Notes under the pieces: model-generated
Seen by the model: the letters and a program-made list of their open reading frames with translations, nothing else
The model's database searches: none
What the model was told of the DNA's origin: nothing
In this document: in pieces, positions 34,401-45,913 of the stretch
How positions within the stretch are numbered: the stretch's first letter is position 1
Layout: the number at the start of each line of letters is the position of its first letter
Assembly: GCF_001649575.2 (NCBI RefSeq)
Contig: NC_051436.1
Coordinates: 13,180,388 to 13,244,387, forward strand
Origin: Kryptolebias marmoratus
Lineage: Eukaryota; Chordata; Actinopteri; Cyprinodontiformes; Rivulidae
DNA: 64,000 bases
Reading direction: 5' to 3'
Position numbers and translations under genes: made by a program

Positions 34401-36546
34401 TACCAGCAACAAAACTGAGATGGGTTTTAGACCGGTTTGAGACACTGGCAACAACTCTGTGACTGTTTAGAGAGAAAATTTGTCACACAAATTTTTTTAA
34501 CATGAATGTTCATGTTAAGCGACAAGATGGTGAGCCTCTGTGACTCACGCAGACTAACTAAGAACCACTGCAAATGTTTCCAGACATAATTCAAGACTAC
34601 CTTGTAAATGCTGTGCTTCACCTAGTTACCACTAGTTACTAACAGCTGCAAGAGTGATACTTTTTTTTTTCAATTCTTGATTGCAAATATATTAAATAAC
34701 AACCTAGCATTTCTTGAAGGAATGCATATTGTCCACTGCCTTCCATGTCAGAGTTTTATACTAAGATTATCTTATATTGAGAAATGACAGTGTTGTGGAT
34801 GTTTTGGGTACAAAACAATGCAAAATGTTGCAGATGACTCTCAGCTAAAGCTACACCAAATTTTATAAGATTATTATTAGTTACAGCATTTTTCTGTCGG
34901 AAATGTCGGGGTTTTTTTTTTTTTGGTGTTTTAGTTTATTGTTTTTATTTGTCTTCATGTTTTCTGTTCAGGTATTTTTGTCATGATTTGGCTTTTGTTC
35001 TTTATGTCCTTGTGTGCTGTCACTATTCACTCCTCCCCAGTCACTCTTTGGTCTTTCTGCCACGCCCATCTACACCTGCCCCAAGCCTTGATTATCTTCG
35101 ATCTTTGCCCACTTTCCAATCACCTCCTCTGTTTTAAAAACCCGGTCATCACTTCCACACCCCGCTGGTTCATTGTCCTTTGTTATCTGCCTTGTTGCCA
35201 TGCCTCGTCGCCATATGCTCTGTTTGGGTTTCGTCTCGTCTCGCCTCAGGTCTGTTTATGAGCATTTCAGTTTGTTAGTGTTTTTTGTATCTAGTTTGTT
35301 TGCTGCCACATGAGCTTTTTGTTTCTGTTTATCTTTTATTTTAAAATAAATTAGTTCTATCCCCGCTACAAAATGAGTCTGCACTCTGGGTTCACCTCCT
35401 TCCCCCATCCCCCCTCCTGACAGGAAAATTAAGTAAACTCCAAAAGCTATTCCGTTGCAGTCATGCATTAATGATTACTTTCTGAGTTTCATTAAAATTT
35501 GTCCACTGGTTCATGAGATATTTTGCTAAGGGACAAACAAACACACTCAGACATAGGCAAAAACATTATTGCCCACCCCAGAATGACAGGTGATAATAAG
35601 ATGTGAAAATATGTCTACTGAATTATTAATACTGTCAATTTTGATAAACCAGAAAGGTTGTAGATCAGATTTTTCACAGTCTGAACTAATCTTCAAACAT
35701 CCTGTCAATAAAAACACTGAGAAGTTCACAGAGTGTCAGATTCTCACCACGCTGTAGTTTTCCCTGCAGGAATTCACCAGTTCAAGAGGAAGATGCCAGA
35801 ACGGTACATCTGTGTTAGTCTGTGTCCCACAACAAGGACAGAAGATCCTGTGGCTCATCTGTCCATGGAAGATCTGACAACACAAAGAAACATAAACCTG
35901 TGAAGAAAAGTATTTTTTCCTAATCAAAGTACTGTTTTTGTTTTGAAGAAGTCTTTACCTCTGCTGCACTGGGACTGGTCATCCGTAAAATCCTCTCAAG
36001 GTATTCTGCAGCATCACGTTGTTCATACACTGAGACAAAAAAAAGAAAAGTCTTCCTGAATATTCATTTATAAAACTAATGTTTAAAAAAGAAACAAAAT
36101 TTGTGTTTTTAGCTCATATTTATTGATCAGAATGATTATTGGAGTTAATAAATCAGAGCTAAATAGACATAACAATCAATGCAGATTTACAAACTGATAT
36201 AATTTCATAAAAATCATTGGAAAAGAATGTGAATGTTGTCATACTGTACCTCTGTCAATGTGCAGTTTCTTCAGTATTTTACATGTGTCTGTTGGTTTTT
36301 GCAGTAATTGATCAAACAATTCTTTAAGATGAGGATCAATTAAATCAGAGTTAGGATTCTCATCCACAAACCTAAACAAGTAGAAGTCAGGTGTGTTACA
36401 CAGGTACTCGTTAAAATGAATTTTCAACATAAATGCAACAACAAACCTGTCCACAGCTTCTCTGAACTCTCTGGTCATGAACAACACCTGCAGCACACTG
36501 TTCAGGTAGCAGGTCGCTCCCTCTCTGATCAAGCCGTGGTACTTAC
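28469..36546 (-). CDS. USP-C: ubiquitin-specific protease (C19) with basic tail
   Basis: Exons, 5' to 3': 36546-36447, 36371-36250, 36029-35959, 35873-35748, 32580-32485, 32365-32234, 32143-32012, 31886-31846, 29850-29813, 29694-28469. Phases are identical to USP-B. Catalytic features: [13 protein letters not shown] and YCDKC zinc pairs, [30 protein letters not shown]; all triad residues present, no stops. The tail is about 408 residues, Lys/Arg/Ser-rich ([30 protein letters not shown]) and unrelated to the acidic USP-B tail. The coding start exon (MPANNKPS in USP-B) was not found between 36.6 and 39.1 kb, so the N-terminus is unresolved; with an equivalent exon the protein would be about 702 residues. 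Intron 31886/29850 holds transposon debris, and intron 35748/32580 holds a Tc1 element and a solo LTR. Confidence 0.87.
30088..30537. repeat. Right arm of inverted duplication, within USP-C intron 10
   Basis: Reverse complement of 1-445. Distal to it (30560-31050) is AT-rich intron without recognised features except a GGGTTAGGG-rich patch near 30630-30680. Confidence 0.9.
31060..31720. mobile_element. Tc1-like transposon remnant in USP-C intron 10
   Basis: Contains the phrase CAACATGATGCTGCCACCACCATGCTTCACTGTAGGGATGGT (31485-31530), a hallmark of antisense fish Tc1-like transposase ([11 protein letters not shown] region). Upstream and downstream text is degenerate. No intact frame or terminal repeats. 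Confidence 0.65.
32825..33717 (+). mobile_element. Tc1/mariner element with internal deletion, in USP-C intron 6
   Basis: Terminal repeats TACACTATTTGCCAGAAGTATTC and, at the right, GAATACTTTAGGCAATATAGTGTA. Target TA. Between them are recognisable transposase pieces: helix-turn-helix ([19 protein letters not shown]), [18 protein letters not shown] text and the [14 protein letters not shown] block. The catalytic C-terminal third is deleted. Dead copy of a family very common in fish. Confidence 0.92.
34725..35575. repeat. Dispersed repeat interrupted by a solo LTR
   Basis: Bases 34725-34903 and 35423-35575 are two halves of one copy of a dispersed family. Its 3' half carries GTCCACTGGTTCATGAGATATTTTG; similar copies are near 2290-2470, 22240-22440, 37850-38200 and 39585-39720. 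The LTR at 34904-35422 split it. Confidence 0.65.
34904..35422 (+). mobile_element. Solo LTR, family 2 (519 bp)
   Basis: Starts TGTCGGGG, ends CCTCCTGACA. Flanked by the 5-bp direct repeat GGAAA (34899-34903 and 35423-35427). Internal CTGCCACGCCCATCT and a late polyadenylation-like AAAATAAATTAG. The same family as 53986-54441 and the fragment at 51806-52105. Confidence 0.88.
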
Positions 36547-36999
36547 CTACTGGGAGATTTAAATAAAGTGAAAAAAAAATGCTAACACAAACAGACATAC
36601 AGCATTCAAACGTAAGGCTTTATGTAGTTTGTTGTGCTTTGCTGGGATAATTTGATTTAAAGTCCATAAAACAATTTATAAAAGAATATTCGACATCAAA
36701 CAAATCTTGTGTTACAATAATCAGACATTTTGAGGTAGCCTTGAATTATGATCTGTGATAATCGTGAAATGCGTGGGTGCTGATTTAGTTATCGCAGAGA
36801 TAATTTATACACATCATTAAAGCATTTTTATGCTTTGATGATCTGTATAAATTGTCACGGATGGTCACAAAGTGCACATGGTGTTGTTTGCCTTTTGTGC
36901 CTTTGATACACAGACACCTGCTAACAATAAATAACTGCTGATTTCTCAAAGCGTTAGGTACAAACTTTTTTGCGACTTCAGCATATGTTGTGCCACTTT

Positions 37000-37680
37000 T
37001 TAGCCATTCATATACCAAAATATTCAACTCTTTGCACATATTTTCCTCATACGAATACATCGAGACGTCTCTTTGAAATCTGCTTCATGATACTTGTTCT
37101 ATTTTTGTTTTTACATGCTGCATTAAGCTTTTAGCTTTTAGCTTGTGTTCTGCTTCTTTTAGCTTTAACAAGTCAGTCTCAGCTTCCTCAGCAAATTCCA
37201 GGAAAGTCATTTAGCATTTATATTATATTTTCACAGTAAATGTAATTTCTCTAGTTAGTTATTTACTACTATTGTTGTTGCTGTACAGAAATCAACATAT
37301 TATTTGTTGTTAGGTGTTTGTGTATCACAAGAAGAAAAGCAACTACAACACTATGTGCACTTTTAGACCATCTGTTTTTATTATTTAATGACATGTTTAA
37401 ATTGTTTCTGTTTATCTAAATTTATTTCCTTGCACAAGTTCATGTTATGATTTCTGGAAATGTCCCTGTTTTCCAGCAGCGGTCATGTTATCAGGGTGTG
37501 TTTGCTCCTTAGTGCAACTTTGAAATAATTTCTTCACACAGAAGTTGATTTTTTTTTTTTACTCAATTCCTAGCAAAACTTTATTGACTATGATAATTTA
37601 AAAAAAAAGTCTTCTATAAATGTTTTAAAGTTGTTAGGTATGTTAATAAGTTTAAAGCAATGCAGTAAAAGATCACAAAA
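37000..37680. repeat. Direct segmental duplication (partner about 41690-42920)
   Basis: Shared text includes TTTATTTGTTGTTAG..GTTTGTGTATCACAAGAA and AAAGCAATGCAGTAAAAGATCACAAAA. In the partner it lies between UBL2 and RBR2; here it lies 5' of USP-C. A 91-codon open frame at 36785-37060 (-) falls partly in it and is not conserved in the partner, so it is not called as a gene. Confidence 0.75.
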
Positions 37681-37849
37681 CTTCCCTAAATATAGTTTTC
37701 CTGTCTAAAACCCCTGTGACTGTAATCTGTCATGGCTTCTTTCAGAAGGGACAAATGCTCTAAGAAGGTGTCTGAACAATAACAAGTTCTTAAGTTGGTA
37801 GGTTTTTAAATATTCAGATTTTGAATTTTAATTTAGCTCTCAGATGGTA

Positions 37850-38200
37850 ACCATTAAATCTACAACTGAACAGCTTTTAGAGTCAACTAAATTCAAGATG
37901 GCTGCCACAGCTAATCAACCTTAGCTAACCTAAAAATGGCAAAAATTTGGTCAGCTTTACAAATATTGAGCTAAAATATGACACAGTAGTAGCTGAGAGG
38001 GATTCCCAACACATATATTGACTGCTAACGGACTGAAAAGTTTCACAATATCACATTATTGTGCATTTTGTTATTTTCAAGATTTAAATAAAATGGCTAC
38101 AACCTCATCATTTGTCAACATAAAATGATCTTAGTCTAAATCATTGATACAAATGGCAGAGGGCAAAATGCATTCCTTCAAAGAATGCTAGGCCTTTAAT
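37850..38200. repeat. Dispersed repeat copy
   Basis: Member of the family at 2290-2470 and 34725-35575 (TATTGAGCTAAAATATGACA, TTTTCAAGATTTAAAT, AATGGCTACAACCTCATC). DNA from 38200 to 39110 has no further recognised feature. Confidence 0.6.
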
Positions 38201-39112
38201 TTGTTCTGCTTTGTGTTTATGTTCATGTTTATTAAAAGTTAACTGAGGGCTACCTCATGACTAGATGAATTAACAGATTTGTTAGGTTTATAAATGTGCT
38301 TTTAATATAGCATGTGCTTCTTGTTGTTCTCAATTGAAATATTTTTTTGAGTTTGGCAAACTAGTCTGAGACTGAGAGCACTTTAGGTCTCAGGTATGTT
38401 AACGTATATATTAAATTCTCTGTTGTATTTGGCACAAAACGATTAAAATCTGTTCAGAAATGTTGCTGAACATAAATACTGTTATAATTCTTTCTTCTGG
38501 GGTCATGTTGGGGGTAAATGTTTTGGTTTATTGAGAAAATTAACTGATGGAAGTGAGGTGAAACCCCCTAACAATAAATTACAGATAATTCTATAATGAC
38601 ATTTTGTTTTTGTCACAAAGGGTTCATGAATGCAGAGTAAATTGTGGCAGGAGTCGTTCAGTGTTATCTAAAAAGCTTGTTTTCTCAGATCCACAGCACA
38701 TCATCTTATCCGGAGGGCTCAACGAGCTGCAGGAATACAAACCACTGTGCTCCATCCTCATGTTCGGGTTCTTCTGAAGATCAGTTCAGTCACACCATGC
38801 TGTTACAAAGACATCACTATCAGTCAAATGCAACTATAGGTTTGGCAAATCCTCTTGACAACCAAGAAAAAAAAATGAATCCAATCCCTTTTTTTTAATT
38901 CCCCAGTCTTTGTAATGCCATTACCCCCACCTATTTACATTTGGTATCATTGAAAAGCCCTAAATGTCCTCTGTATATAACAAAAGGATTCAATTTAGTA
39001 GTGTGCAGTGGATGTGAGATATCCAGGTTTTCAAACGTCCTCCACAGAGGACAAATTTGAACTACTGGTCGTCAGGAGAAGCACAAGTGAACAAACAAAG
39101 AAAACCCCCTAC

Positions 39113-39330
39113 CTTCAGATTTACAGTTCACAGACATCCGTCAAAGAAAAAACAACTTTCCAACTTCTTACTGACACTCGCAGAGTTTTTTTATGTACTG
39201 GTTCAATGGTAAACCACTCAAACACTTCCTCTTTCGCTTCTGTAACAAAAACAATATGCTGCATTCAGGGTGCGTCGGAAATGTCGCTTTTAAACGATTC
39301 GTGGCAGAAAAGCTTGTTATAAAGGCTATC
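39113..39330 (-). promoter_or_regulatory. Probable USP-C promoter and non-coding exon 1
   Basis: In gene orientation AATGCAGCATATTG and TTCCGACGCACCCTGAATGC resemble the USP-B promoter (CCGAGGCCACCTGAACGCAGCATTTT). The exon would end at 39113 (AAATCTGAAG followed by GTAGGG), as in USP-B (AACTAAAG, GTAGGT). An ISRE-like AGAAGCGAAA (39232-39241, one mismatch) is present. Similarity is weaker than between USP-B and the 20.7-kb remnant. Confidence 0.5.
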
Positions 39331-40515
39331 AGTGTCCAAACCTAATAGTTTTAACACTGATAGCCTTAGTTAAAGCTAAGAATACAGATGGTTAATAAGT
39401 ACAAATTAAAAGATCTGCAGTGGGGCTTGAGTGCAGTATTTACAGGAACTGGATTAAATTGATAAAAAATTCTAATTACATCACATTAACTGTAAGTAGA
39501 GAATCACATTAAAAATAAGCACACAACTTTTGGTTAATTGTAATATTAGTTATCAGCCACTGCACTGAAAGACAGGCAATAATGTGATTGCTTTATGTCT
39601 GTATTTGTTTGTCTGTTAGCGAAATATCTCATGAACCACTGGATGGATTTTAATGAAACTCTCAGAAAGTAATCATTTTTTTAAATATTCTCTTGAAGAG
39701 GTCAGTGATGGGATTCGGTGATGCACTGCTGCTGACATCAAGTACACAACTTTGACTTGTAGTTAATGACCTAAGGAACGATTATAAACAATTAATGTCT
39801 CACCTGCTGTAGATAGCAAACTTTTCACCAGACTGACGAGCTACTGACTAAGTGGATTACTGTCTTCTTACACAACCTTAGTTGTAAAAACTTTTGTAGC
39901 AAACATTATTTTATAACCTTCGCATTGTGTCATCAGTTTCATATTTCACGTTATTCTTGGCAGAGATTTTACAAAGTGCATCAGATTGCACCAGAAGTGC
40001 TACAGCTAGCTGCTTCTACTCTTTGCACTTGTAAATAACGGCATAATTCTATGTAAATAACTGTGTAAAATGAAATTGGCTGTGATGTAAAGGTTTCTTA
40101 AGAAGCAATTGTTTGAACCTCTATGAAATCTTTTAGATCGAACCTGTTTTGAAACAAGAGGAATTTAATTTTGACCTGGCCATGCTGGGACTAGCTGTTA
40201 GCTCAAATAACCCATCAGAATTTAACTGTTTTTAATTTAAACTGGCTTTTTTTTTTCAAAGAGCTATCTCAACAGGTAAGACGTTAATTGCTCATATATA
40301 ACCTTTCTGCAGACGCCCATCTCAATAGATTAGTGGTTTATATAAGGTTTATAGAAACACAAAGTTTGAGGAAATCAGTTTAATTTTGTGCAACAACAGA
40401 ATATTTGATTTCAAACATAAGAAACATTACAATCAAACAAATAAAATAATAAATCTTTTGCATTTGTAAACAGTCACTGGAGGAGGTGGCGGGCGCAGCA
40501 GGAGGTGCAGGTGGT
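39331..40515. other. Intergenic; dispersed repeat piece at 39585-39720
   Basis: Contains GAAATATCTCATGAACCACTGGATGGATT of the dispersed family in inverted orientation. Otherwise AT-rich without genes. Confidence 0.5.
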
Positions 40516-40520
40516 CTCAG

Positions 40521-41314
40521 TCAGGCCGTCAGTCCTCCAGGGACCCGAATCACCATCTGGATGACAGACTGTTGTTGGATTCCATATTCAGACAGCAGTG
40601 TTGTGTCTCCTTCCAGCATCTTATCTGCAAAGATCAGCCTCAAGTTCTCCTCCCCTGGACACACACAGGAAAACAAACACACACACACACACACAGACAT
40701 AAAGTAGATATTAGTTGAAGACTTAGTCATAATACAATGCATGCAAACCACCTAAAGAAACAAACATTGAGCAAATACCATCACTACATTCTATCCGCTG
40801 GTGCATCCGAAGGCTACAGAGCAGTTTTATCTTAATTTGTGTGTTATTTAGTATTTTGTAGATAGCATTGAGTGACTTCGTCTGTAGCTTTGTCATGTAA
40901 AGCTGTGTTAAATATTCAAAATGAAGCTGAATCTCCACAAAAACAAACTACATCGGAGCTCGAACAGTTAACTTTATGACAGCCTGAGCAACGACTGGCA
41001 TAAGGTTGTTGTGCAAAATATACTTTCACTTTTAACTCCTAAGTGTATTTGGCTCTTAAAACATCAGTTTTTACTTAACTTGTGTGACTTGTATGAACAT
41101 TATTACTTTTTAAACAAATATTTCTCCTAATAAGCACGCAAAAGTTTAATTGAAAACTCAGGGACTCACCCGCCGTCTCTGGGAGTTTCTCTGTTATTTT
41201 CTCCTTCAGCTGACGCACGGTCATTTTCTGCATCTGCTCCTCGGTGTTGCAGAGGTCTATGAACATCTTCTGCCCCCTCAGACCGTGAACCACGACCTGG
41301 TAGATTTTTCCCAT
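40521..41314 (-). CDS. UBL2: ubiquitin-like modifier ending in Gly-Gly
   Basis: Exon 1 41314-41170, exon 2 40654-40521; 92 residues, one ubiquitin-like fold. Start MGKIYQVVVHGLRGQ (beta hairpin), TEEQMQKMTVRQLKEKI (helix), LRLIFADKMLEGDTTLLSEY (equivalent to ubiquitin RLIFAGKQLEDG.TLSDY), SVIQMVIRV, then PGG at 87-89 followed by only LTA. A Gly-Gly followed by a few residues is the usual form of a conjugatable modifier precursor, which must be trimmed by a protease. Splice sites: GTGAGT donor, TGTGTCCAG acceptor, phase 1. An exact ISRE lies 112 bases upstream. Divergent neighbour RBR2 starts 1.87 kb away. It is related to the ISG15/ubiquitin group but has a single domain and VPGG rather than LRGG. 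Confidence 0.9.
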
Positions 41315-41425
41315 GTTCCTGCTGCTCTCTGTGCTCCTTCTGCCTCTGTGCTGAACGACTGAAGTTCCTGCAGTTAGTTTGTATTTGACAAAACAAGTTC
41401 TGACGTCAGAGAGAACAAAAGATTC

Positions 41426-41435
41426 TTTCACTTTC
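41426..41435 (-). promoter_or_regulatory. ISRE of UBL2
   Basis: TTTCACTTTC on the plus strand, GAAAGTGAAA in gene sense. 112 bases before the ATG. Confidence 0.8.
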
Positions 41436-41689
41436 TATTTCATAAAAAATAAAAAAAGAAGAAAACAACGCCTTTATTGTGTGAATGCTGACACTATTGT
41501 TCTCCAGTTTTTTTAGCTTTCTATACATAATTTGCAATCTAATGAGATTACTTCTACATACTTTGTGCTATTTTAGCCATTCCTACATCAAAACATTCAG
41601 CTCATTCAGGAAATAGTAGCTGTGACTTTTGGTTTTTGTAATTTTCATACTTTTCAAAATATTTAACTTTAATTATGAATATTTTCTTA

Positions 41690-42920
41690 ACAGGAACACA
41701 TTGAGCTCTCCTCAGAGCCTTTAAAAACATTGTTTCTTGGAAATCTGCTTCAGCAAACTTGCTCTATTTTTGTATTCTTATGCTACTTTTACCATTTAGG
41801 TTTAACATCATTTGAAAAGTAATGTAATGGAAAATTTTAATGTTGTTCTTTTTAATAGTAAAATGTATAACAATAATTGTGATTTTTGCCTGCACAAGTG
41901 AAGACTTAATGAAGTTATTCTTCTTCTAACTGTTAAGGTTTGAAATGATTTTGTTCTTTGTTCTATGTGGGAACTGAGAAAAACTCTGGTCCTGCCTTAC
42001 TCATTTCTGCACCTGGACTTGACTGATTTGTTCTCAGTGATTCCTCTCCCCCTGTTATTATCAGATATTCTTTGTGAGAAACGAAGCTGCTCAGTAACTA
42101 TGTAAAAGTGTGGCTGAAAATGATGTAATGAAGTTCAGTGAGTTTGGGTCTCCGAACGCTCTTTTGCCTTCGGAATAAAATTCTTTTTCAAAGACAAAGA
42201 TCCATCTTTCTCCTGATTCTCTGAAACAGACATCTTACTACTTGTTGATTATTTTTTGCTGCTACAGTATAATAGTCACAACTACTACTGTTCTGGTACT
42301 TTTACCTTCTAGTTAGCCTTATTGCTACTTTTAGCTCTTAGTGAATCTTTTGCTACTTCAGCTTTTAATGACCCTTTTATTACATTTAGCTAGCCTTTTG
42401 TTACATTTAGCTTTTAGCTATCCTTTCCCCTACTTTTAGCTGGTGCTCTGCTTCTTTTAGCTTTAACAACAAGGTTCAGCTTCTTCAGCAAAGTCATTCA
42501 GCACTCAGCATTCACGCCATGTTTTCACAGTAAATTTAATTTCTCTAGTTTCAATTATTTAATATCAGTGTTGTTGATAAACTTAGTACTTTCTTACTTT
42601 GAGAAATTAACATTTTATTTGTTGTTAGTAGATGTTTGTGTATCACAAGAACAAAAGCAACCCCATGTTCACTTTGAGACCGTTGTTTTTATTATTTATT
42701 GAATGTATTTCCTTGTATGAGTTCTGGGAATCACCTTATTTCCCAGCAGCAGTTGGGTTATCAAGGTGTGTTTGTTATTCTTGTTTCTTTAGTGCAGCTT
42801 TGAAATAATTTCTTTCTCAGGCAGTTATAACATTTATAAATAAGTCTTTTATAAATGTTTTAAAGATGTTTGGTATGTTAATGAATTTAAAGCAATGCAG
42901 TAAAAGATCACAAAAGTTTC
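41690..42920. repeat. Direct segmental duplication (partner 37000-37680)
   Basis: Collinear with 37000-37680 but expanded by about 550 bases in the middle (roughly 41790-42470). That insert includes a run of TTTTAGCT-type repeats around 42300-42460. Confidence 0.7.
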
Positions 42921-43052
42921 CTAAAATAAAGTCAAAGTTGCCCAGAGCATTACTTTTGTTCATGTAATCATTTATTCAAAAGAACTGACAATCAGACAGT
43001 TTGGTTTAATGTGACTTCTTGTAAGTTTAAGAATATAATTGTGGAAGTAAGT

Positions 43053-43062
43053 GAAAGTGAAA
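43053..43062 (+). promoter_or_regulatory. ISRE of RBR2
   Basis: GAAAGTGAAA, exact core, inside AAGTGAAAGTGAAAGCAAA. 121 bases upstream of the RBR2 ATG. Confidence 0.8.
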
Positions 43063-43182
43063 GCAAACTCTCTGAACCCAGAGAGTGACGCAGCTGCAGC
43101 AGCAACTTCAGGGGGAATTTACTGAGAGCAGACAAAAGAGGTTTGGTACTGACAAGAAGCAGAAGAGCTGATCTGATCCACG

Positions 43183-45386
43183 ATGAGCACTCAGGACCAG
43201 AACGAGAAGAGATACGACCCCAGAGACACAACACTGAGATTTGTCAACAGACCTGATGATCTGGATCCACTGCGTAAGGACTAAAAACTGGGCAGCAGTT
43301 GTTGTTCTAATGTTCTTATTTCATGTTTGTTACTTTCAATTTGTGCATAATAGCTCTATCTCAGTAAGTGCATAGAGTAAAACAAAGCAGATGTGGGTGT
43401 TTTTCTCACAATGTGTGTACAGTATTTGCAGCAATGCTGAGTTTAATGTCTGTTCTCTGCCTCTCAGCCCCCGATGAAGGAGACCAGGGTCTCCGAGCAG
43501 AGATGTCCTGTGGTCACGCCGTCACTCCTCAGTCTCTCACCGGATGGTGTCGCAGCCTGCTGGATCAGGTACTTTCCACCTGTTCAGTCAGTCACCATGT
43601 TTTTATGACTTCAAAGTAAAGATTTATTGTTTCTTTTCTATTTAAGAACCTCCCACTTATAGAAATTTTCATCAGCTCTTTGTGTTGGTCCAATCTGATG
43701 TTGATGATTTCCTCGTTGTGTTTAGAGGCATGCAAAATTTCTGCACAAGGACAAAGATTACACCCAACCCCTTCATATATTAAGAAACACAAGCTTTCTT
43801 TTTGCTCCTTTCAATGATTCAGAAACAGCTAATTAATTGTTCAGAGCCTGTTTGGTTACTGACATGTTCAACAACACCCTCTTTGGCACGTATCACACTT
43901 TATACAGCCAGATAAATGTCTTTCACTTCATGTTTGGAAAAAAGAAAAAACTTAGCCTATTTTCTGTGCAAATAGCTACAAGTGATTAGCATTGGGACAT
44001 TTGATTTTGGTCAGGTTCCTTTCTGGATGTTTAAAGATATTTGAATTAAAAGCCTACTGTGGCCATGCAGTATTTTTGAGGAGTATTTGTTTTTTGTTTT
44101 TGTTTTTCTAAAGTTTCCTTTTGCTTTCTCATTTAAACTATTTTACTATTAAGTTCCTGTTTTCCTCTTTTTAGGAATAACAGGCATCATGTTTGCTCCT
44201 ATTAGTGTTTCAGAGAAATGTAGGAAATCGTTTAAAACAAATGTTTGGTTCATGTTTACTGACTGTGATACCCGCTACCAGTAGTAAAATGTGTCAAACA
44301 TGAGCCCATGATGAAACCAGAGGATAAATACTTGCCCTCCAATGCTGCCATGGGTCACTGGAAGCAAAAATTTTTCCACACAGCTGATTTGAAACAAACA
44401 AGCAGGTCTTCAAGCTCCTATATTTAGAGTGTTTTTAAAAAGTATCATCCTCTACTCCTTCTCTAGTGAGCAAAAAAGCAATTTATGAAATGTGGTCTTT
44501 CTTCTAAATGATTGCCTCTGACTAATGTATACTTGATCTGATCATACCCCGCTGTCAGTGCTGTGATGGCACAAACAGATGTACCGCTACACCCCTGCTG
44601 GAGAACATCCCAACCAGTTTCACTGAATGTTCAACTGCTTAAATGACGAATATGTTCTAAATTTTCAGGGCCAGTACACATTTAAGTGCCCTGCCTTCAT
44701 TAAAGAAACCCACCAACAGTGCGGTGCAGTGTGGCCTTATCAAGAAGTACGCCGTTTAGCAGTCCTGACCGCTGAAGAAATGCAGCACTTTGAAGAGAAC
44801 ATCGCTCGTCTGGCTGCTGCAAAGTACTGCGAGTCTCAGTCAGTAAGTGTCTTTCAGATCTGTTTTAAATCAATATTAGAAACTGCAATCAACTTTCTGC
44901 AATGTTGAACACTACATTTTTCTCTGACAGTGTCCTGGCTGTAAGTCCTGTATTGAAAGAGAAGACCTGACTAACCTCAGTGTGCAGTGCTTAGTGTGCA
45001 CCGCAGATAAAAAGAAAGTGTACGAGTTCTGCTGGCAGTGTTTGAAGTCGTGGAAAGGTCCAGCTCCACGCTCTGACCGCTGTGACAATGATGGCTGCAT
45101 CAACCATGACCTTGAAGTGCTCAGGACCTGCAAGACCACCACTTTTCCTGAAGTGAATGGGGTCGATGCCTGTCCCTCCATCCGGGCCTGTCCCACCTGC
45201 GGTCAGAAGGTGGAGCACGACAAGACGGGCTGCAAGAACATCATCTGTCCTCGCTGCCAGGTGGAGTTCTGCTTTGTGTGTCTGAAGCTGACTCCGGAGT
45301 GTCTGGACACGAGTTCCTACTTCATCCCCTGCAGCGATGGTGTGGCTCCCAGACAAACCTCCATACCTGTGTGGCACAGATGCTAA
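43183..45386 (+). CDS. RBR2: RING1-IBR-RING2 E3 ubiquitin(-like) ligase
   Basis: Exons 43183-43273, 43468-43568, 44669-44842, 44931-45386; 273 residues, all junctions GT-AG and in phase. Order: N-terminal RYDPRDTTLRFVNRPDDLDP; degenerate RING1 around Cys45-Cys82 (SCGH, GWC, KCPA, QQCGAVW); IBR from Cys123 (CPGC, CLVC, FCWQC, then CDNDGC); RING2 Cys209-Cys239 (CPTC, KTGC, CPRC, FCFVC). Cys223 in KTGC sits at the catalytic position of RBR ligases, which form a thioester before transfer. The protein is short, with no obvious substrate-binding domain besides the N-terminus. The poly(A) signal AATAAA is at 45552-45557. The divergent UBL2 neighbour and the ISRE suggest it may conjugate that modifier; this is inference. 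Confidence 0.9.
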
Positions 45387-45551
45387 ATATACATAAACAA
45401 TTGATCTTCTATCCTTTGATAGTAATATTCTCAAAATCTGAATATTTGATATCTGTTCTTGTTCAGGTTTAAAACCAATTTTAAACAATCTCTACAACTG
45501 AAGTTACTGAAGTTTATTTCTTGAGACCTGATTTTTTTCTGATATAATGTG

Positions 45552-45557
45552 AATAAA
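45552..45557 (+). terminator. RBR2 poly(A) signal
   Basis: AATAAA 166 bases after the RBR2 stop. Confidence 0.7.
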
Positions 45558-45913
45558 GATTCATTTTTAACCAAATGCGTATTTTATATCTGACCCAAAC
45601 AGGTGCATACATCTTCATACCTCACCTGTAGGCTGGACACACTGAAAGGCAGCAGCTCATTAGGAACATAGCAGTGGCGGGCCGTGCAATTCACACCTAG
45701 GCCTTCAGTAGAGCTCCGTCTGAATCAATCCACCCTCAATAACAATTTCAAGGCTATAAAAAACATCTTTTTATGCAGAAATGCAGTATCAGGAGTTGTT
45801 GCATCGCAGATAGATAACTCGTTTAGCCAGAATAAATGTATTTACTGAAGAAACAAACCCGGGGTGCACAAATCTCCTACTGCAGCTTCAGCTACGACAC
45901 ACGTAAAAAAAAA

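Noticed and set aside
36785..37060. 91-codon minus-strand frame (MYSYEENMCKELN...)
   Set aside because: It overlaps the segmental repeat, the frame is not kept in the partner near 41.6 kb, and no splice or family evidence supports it.
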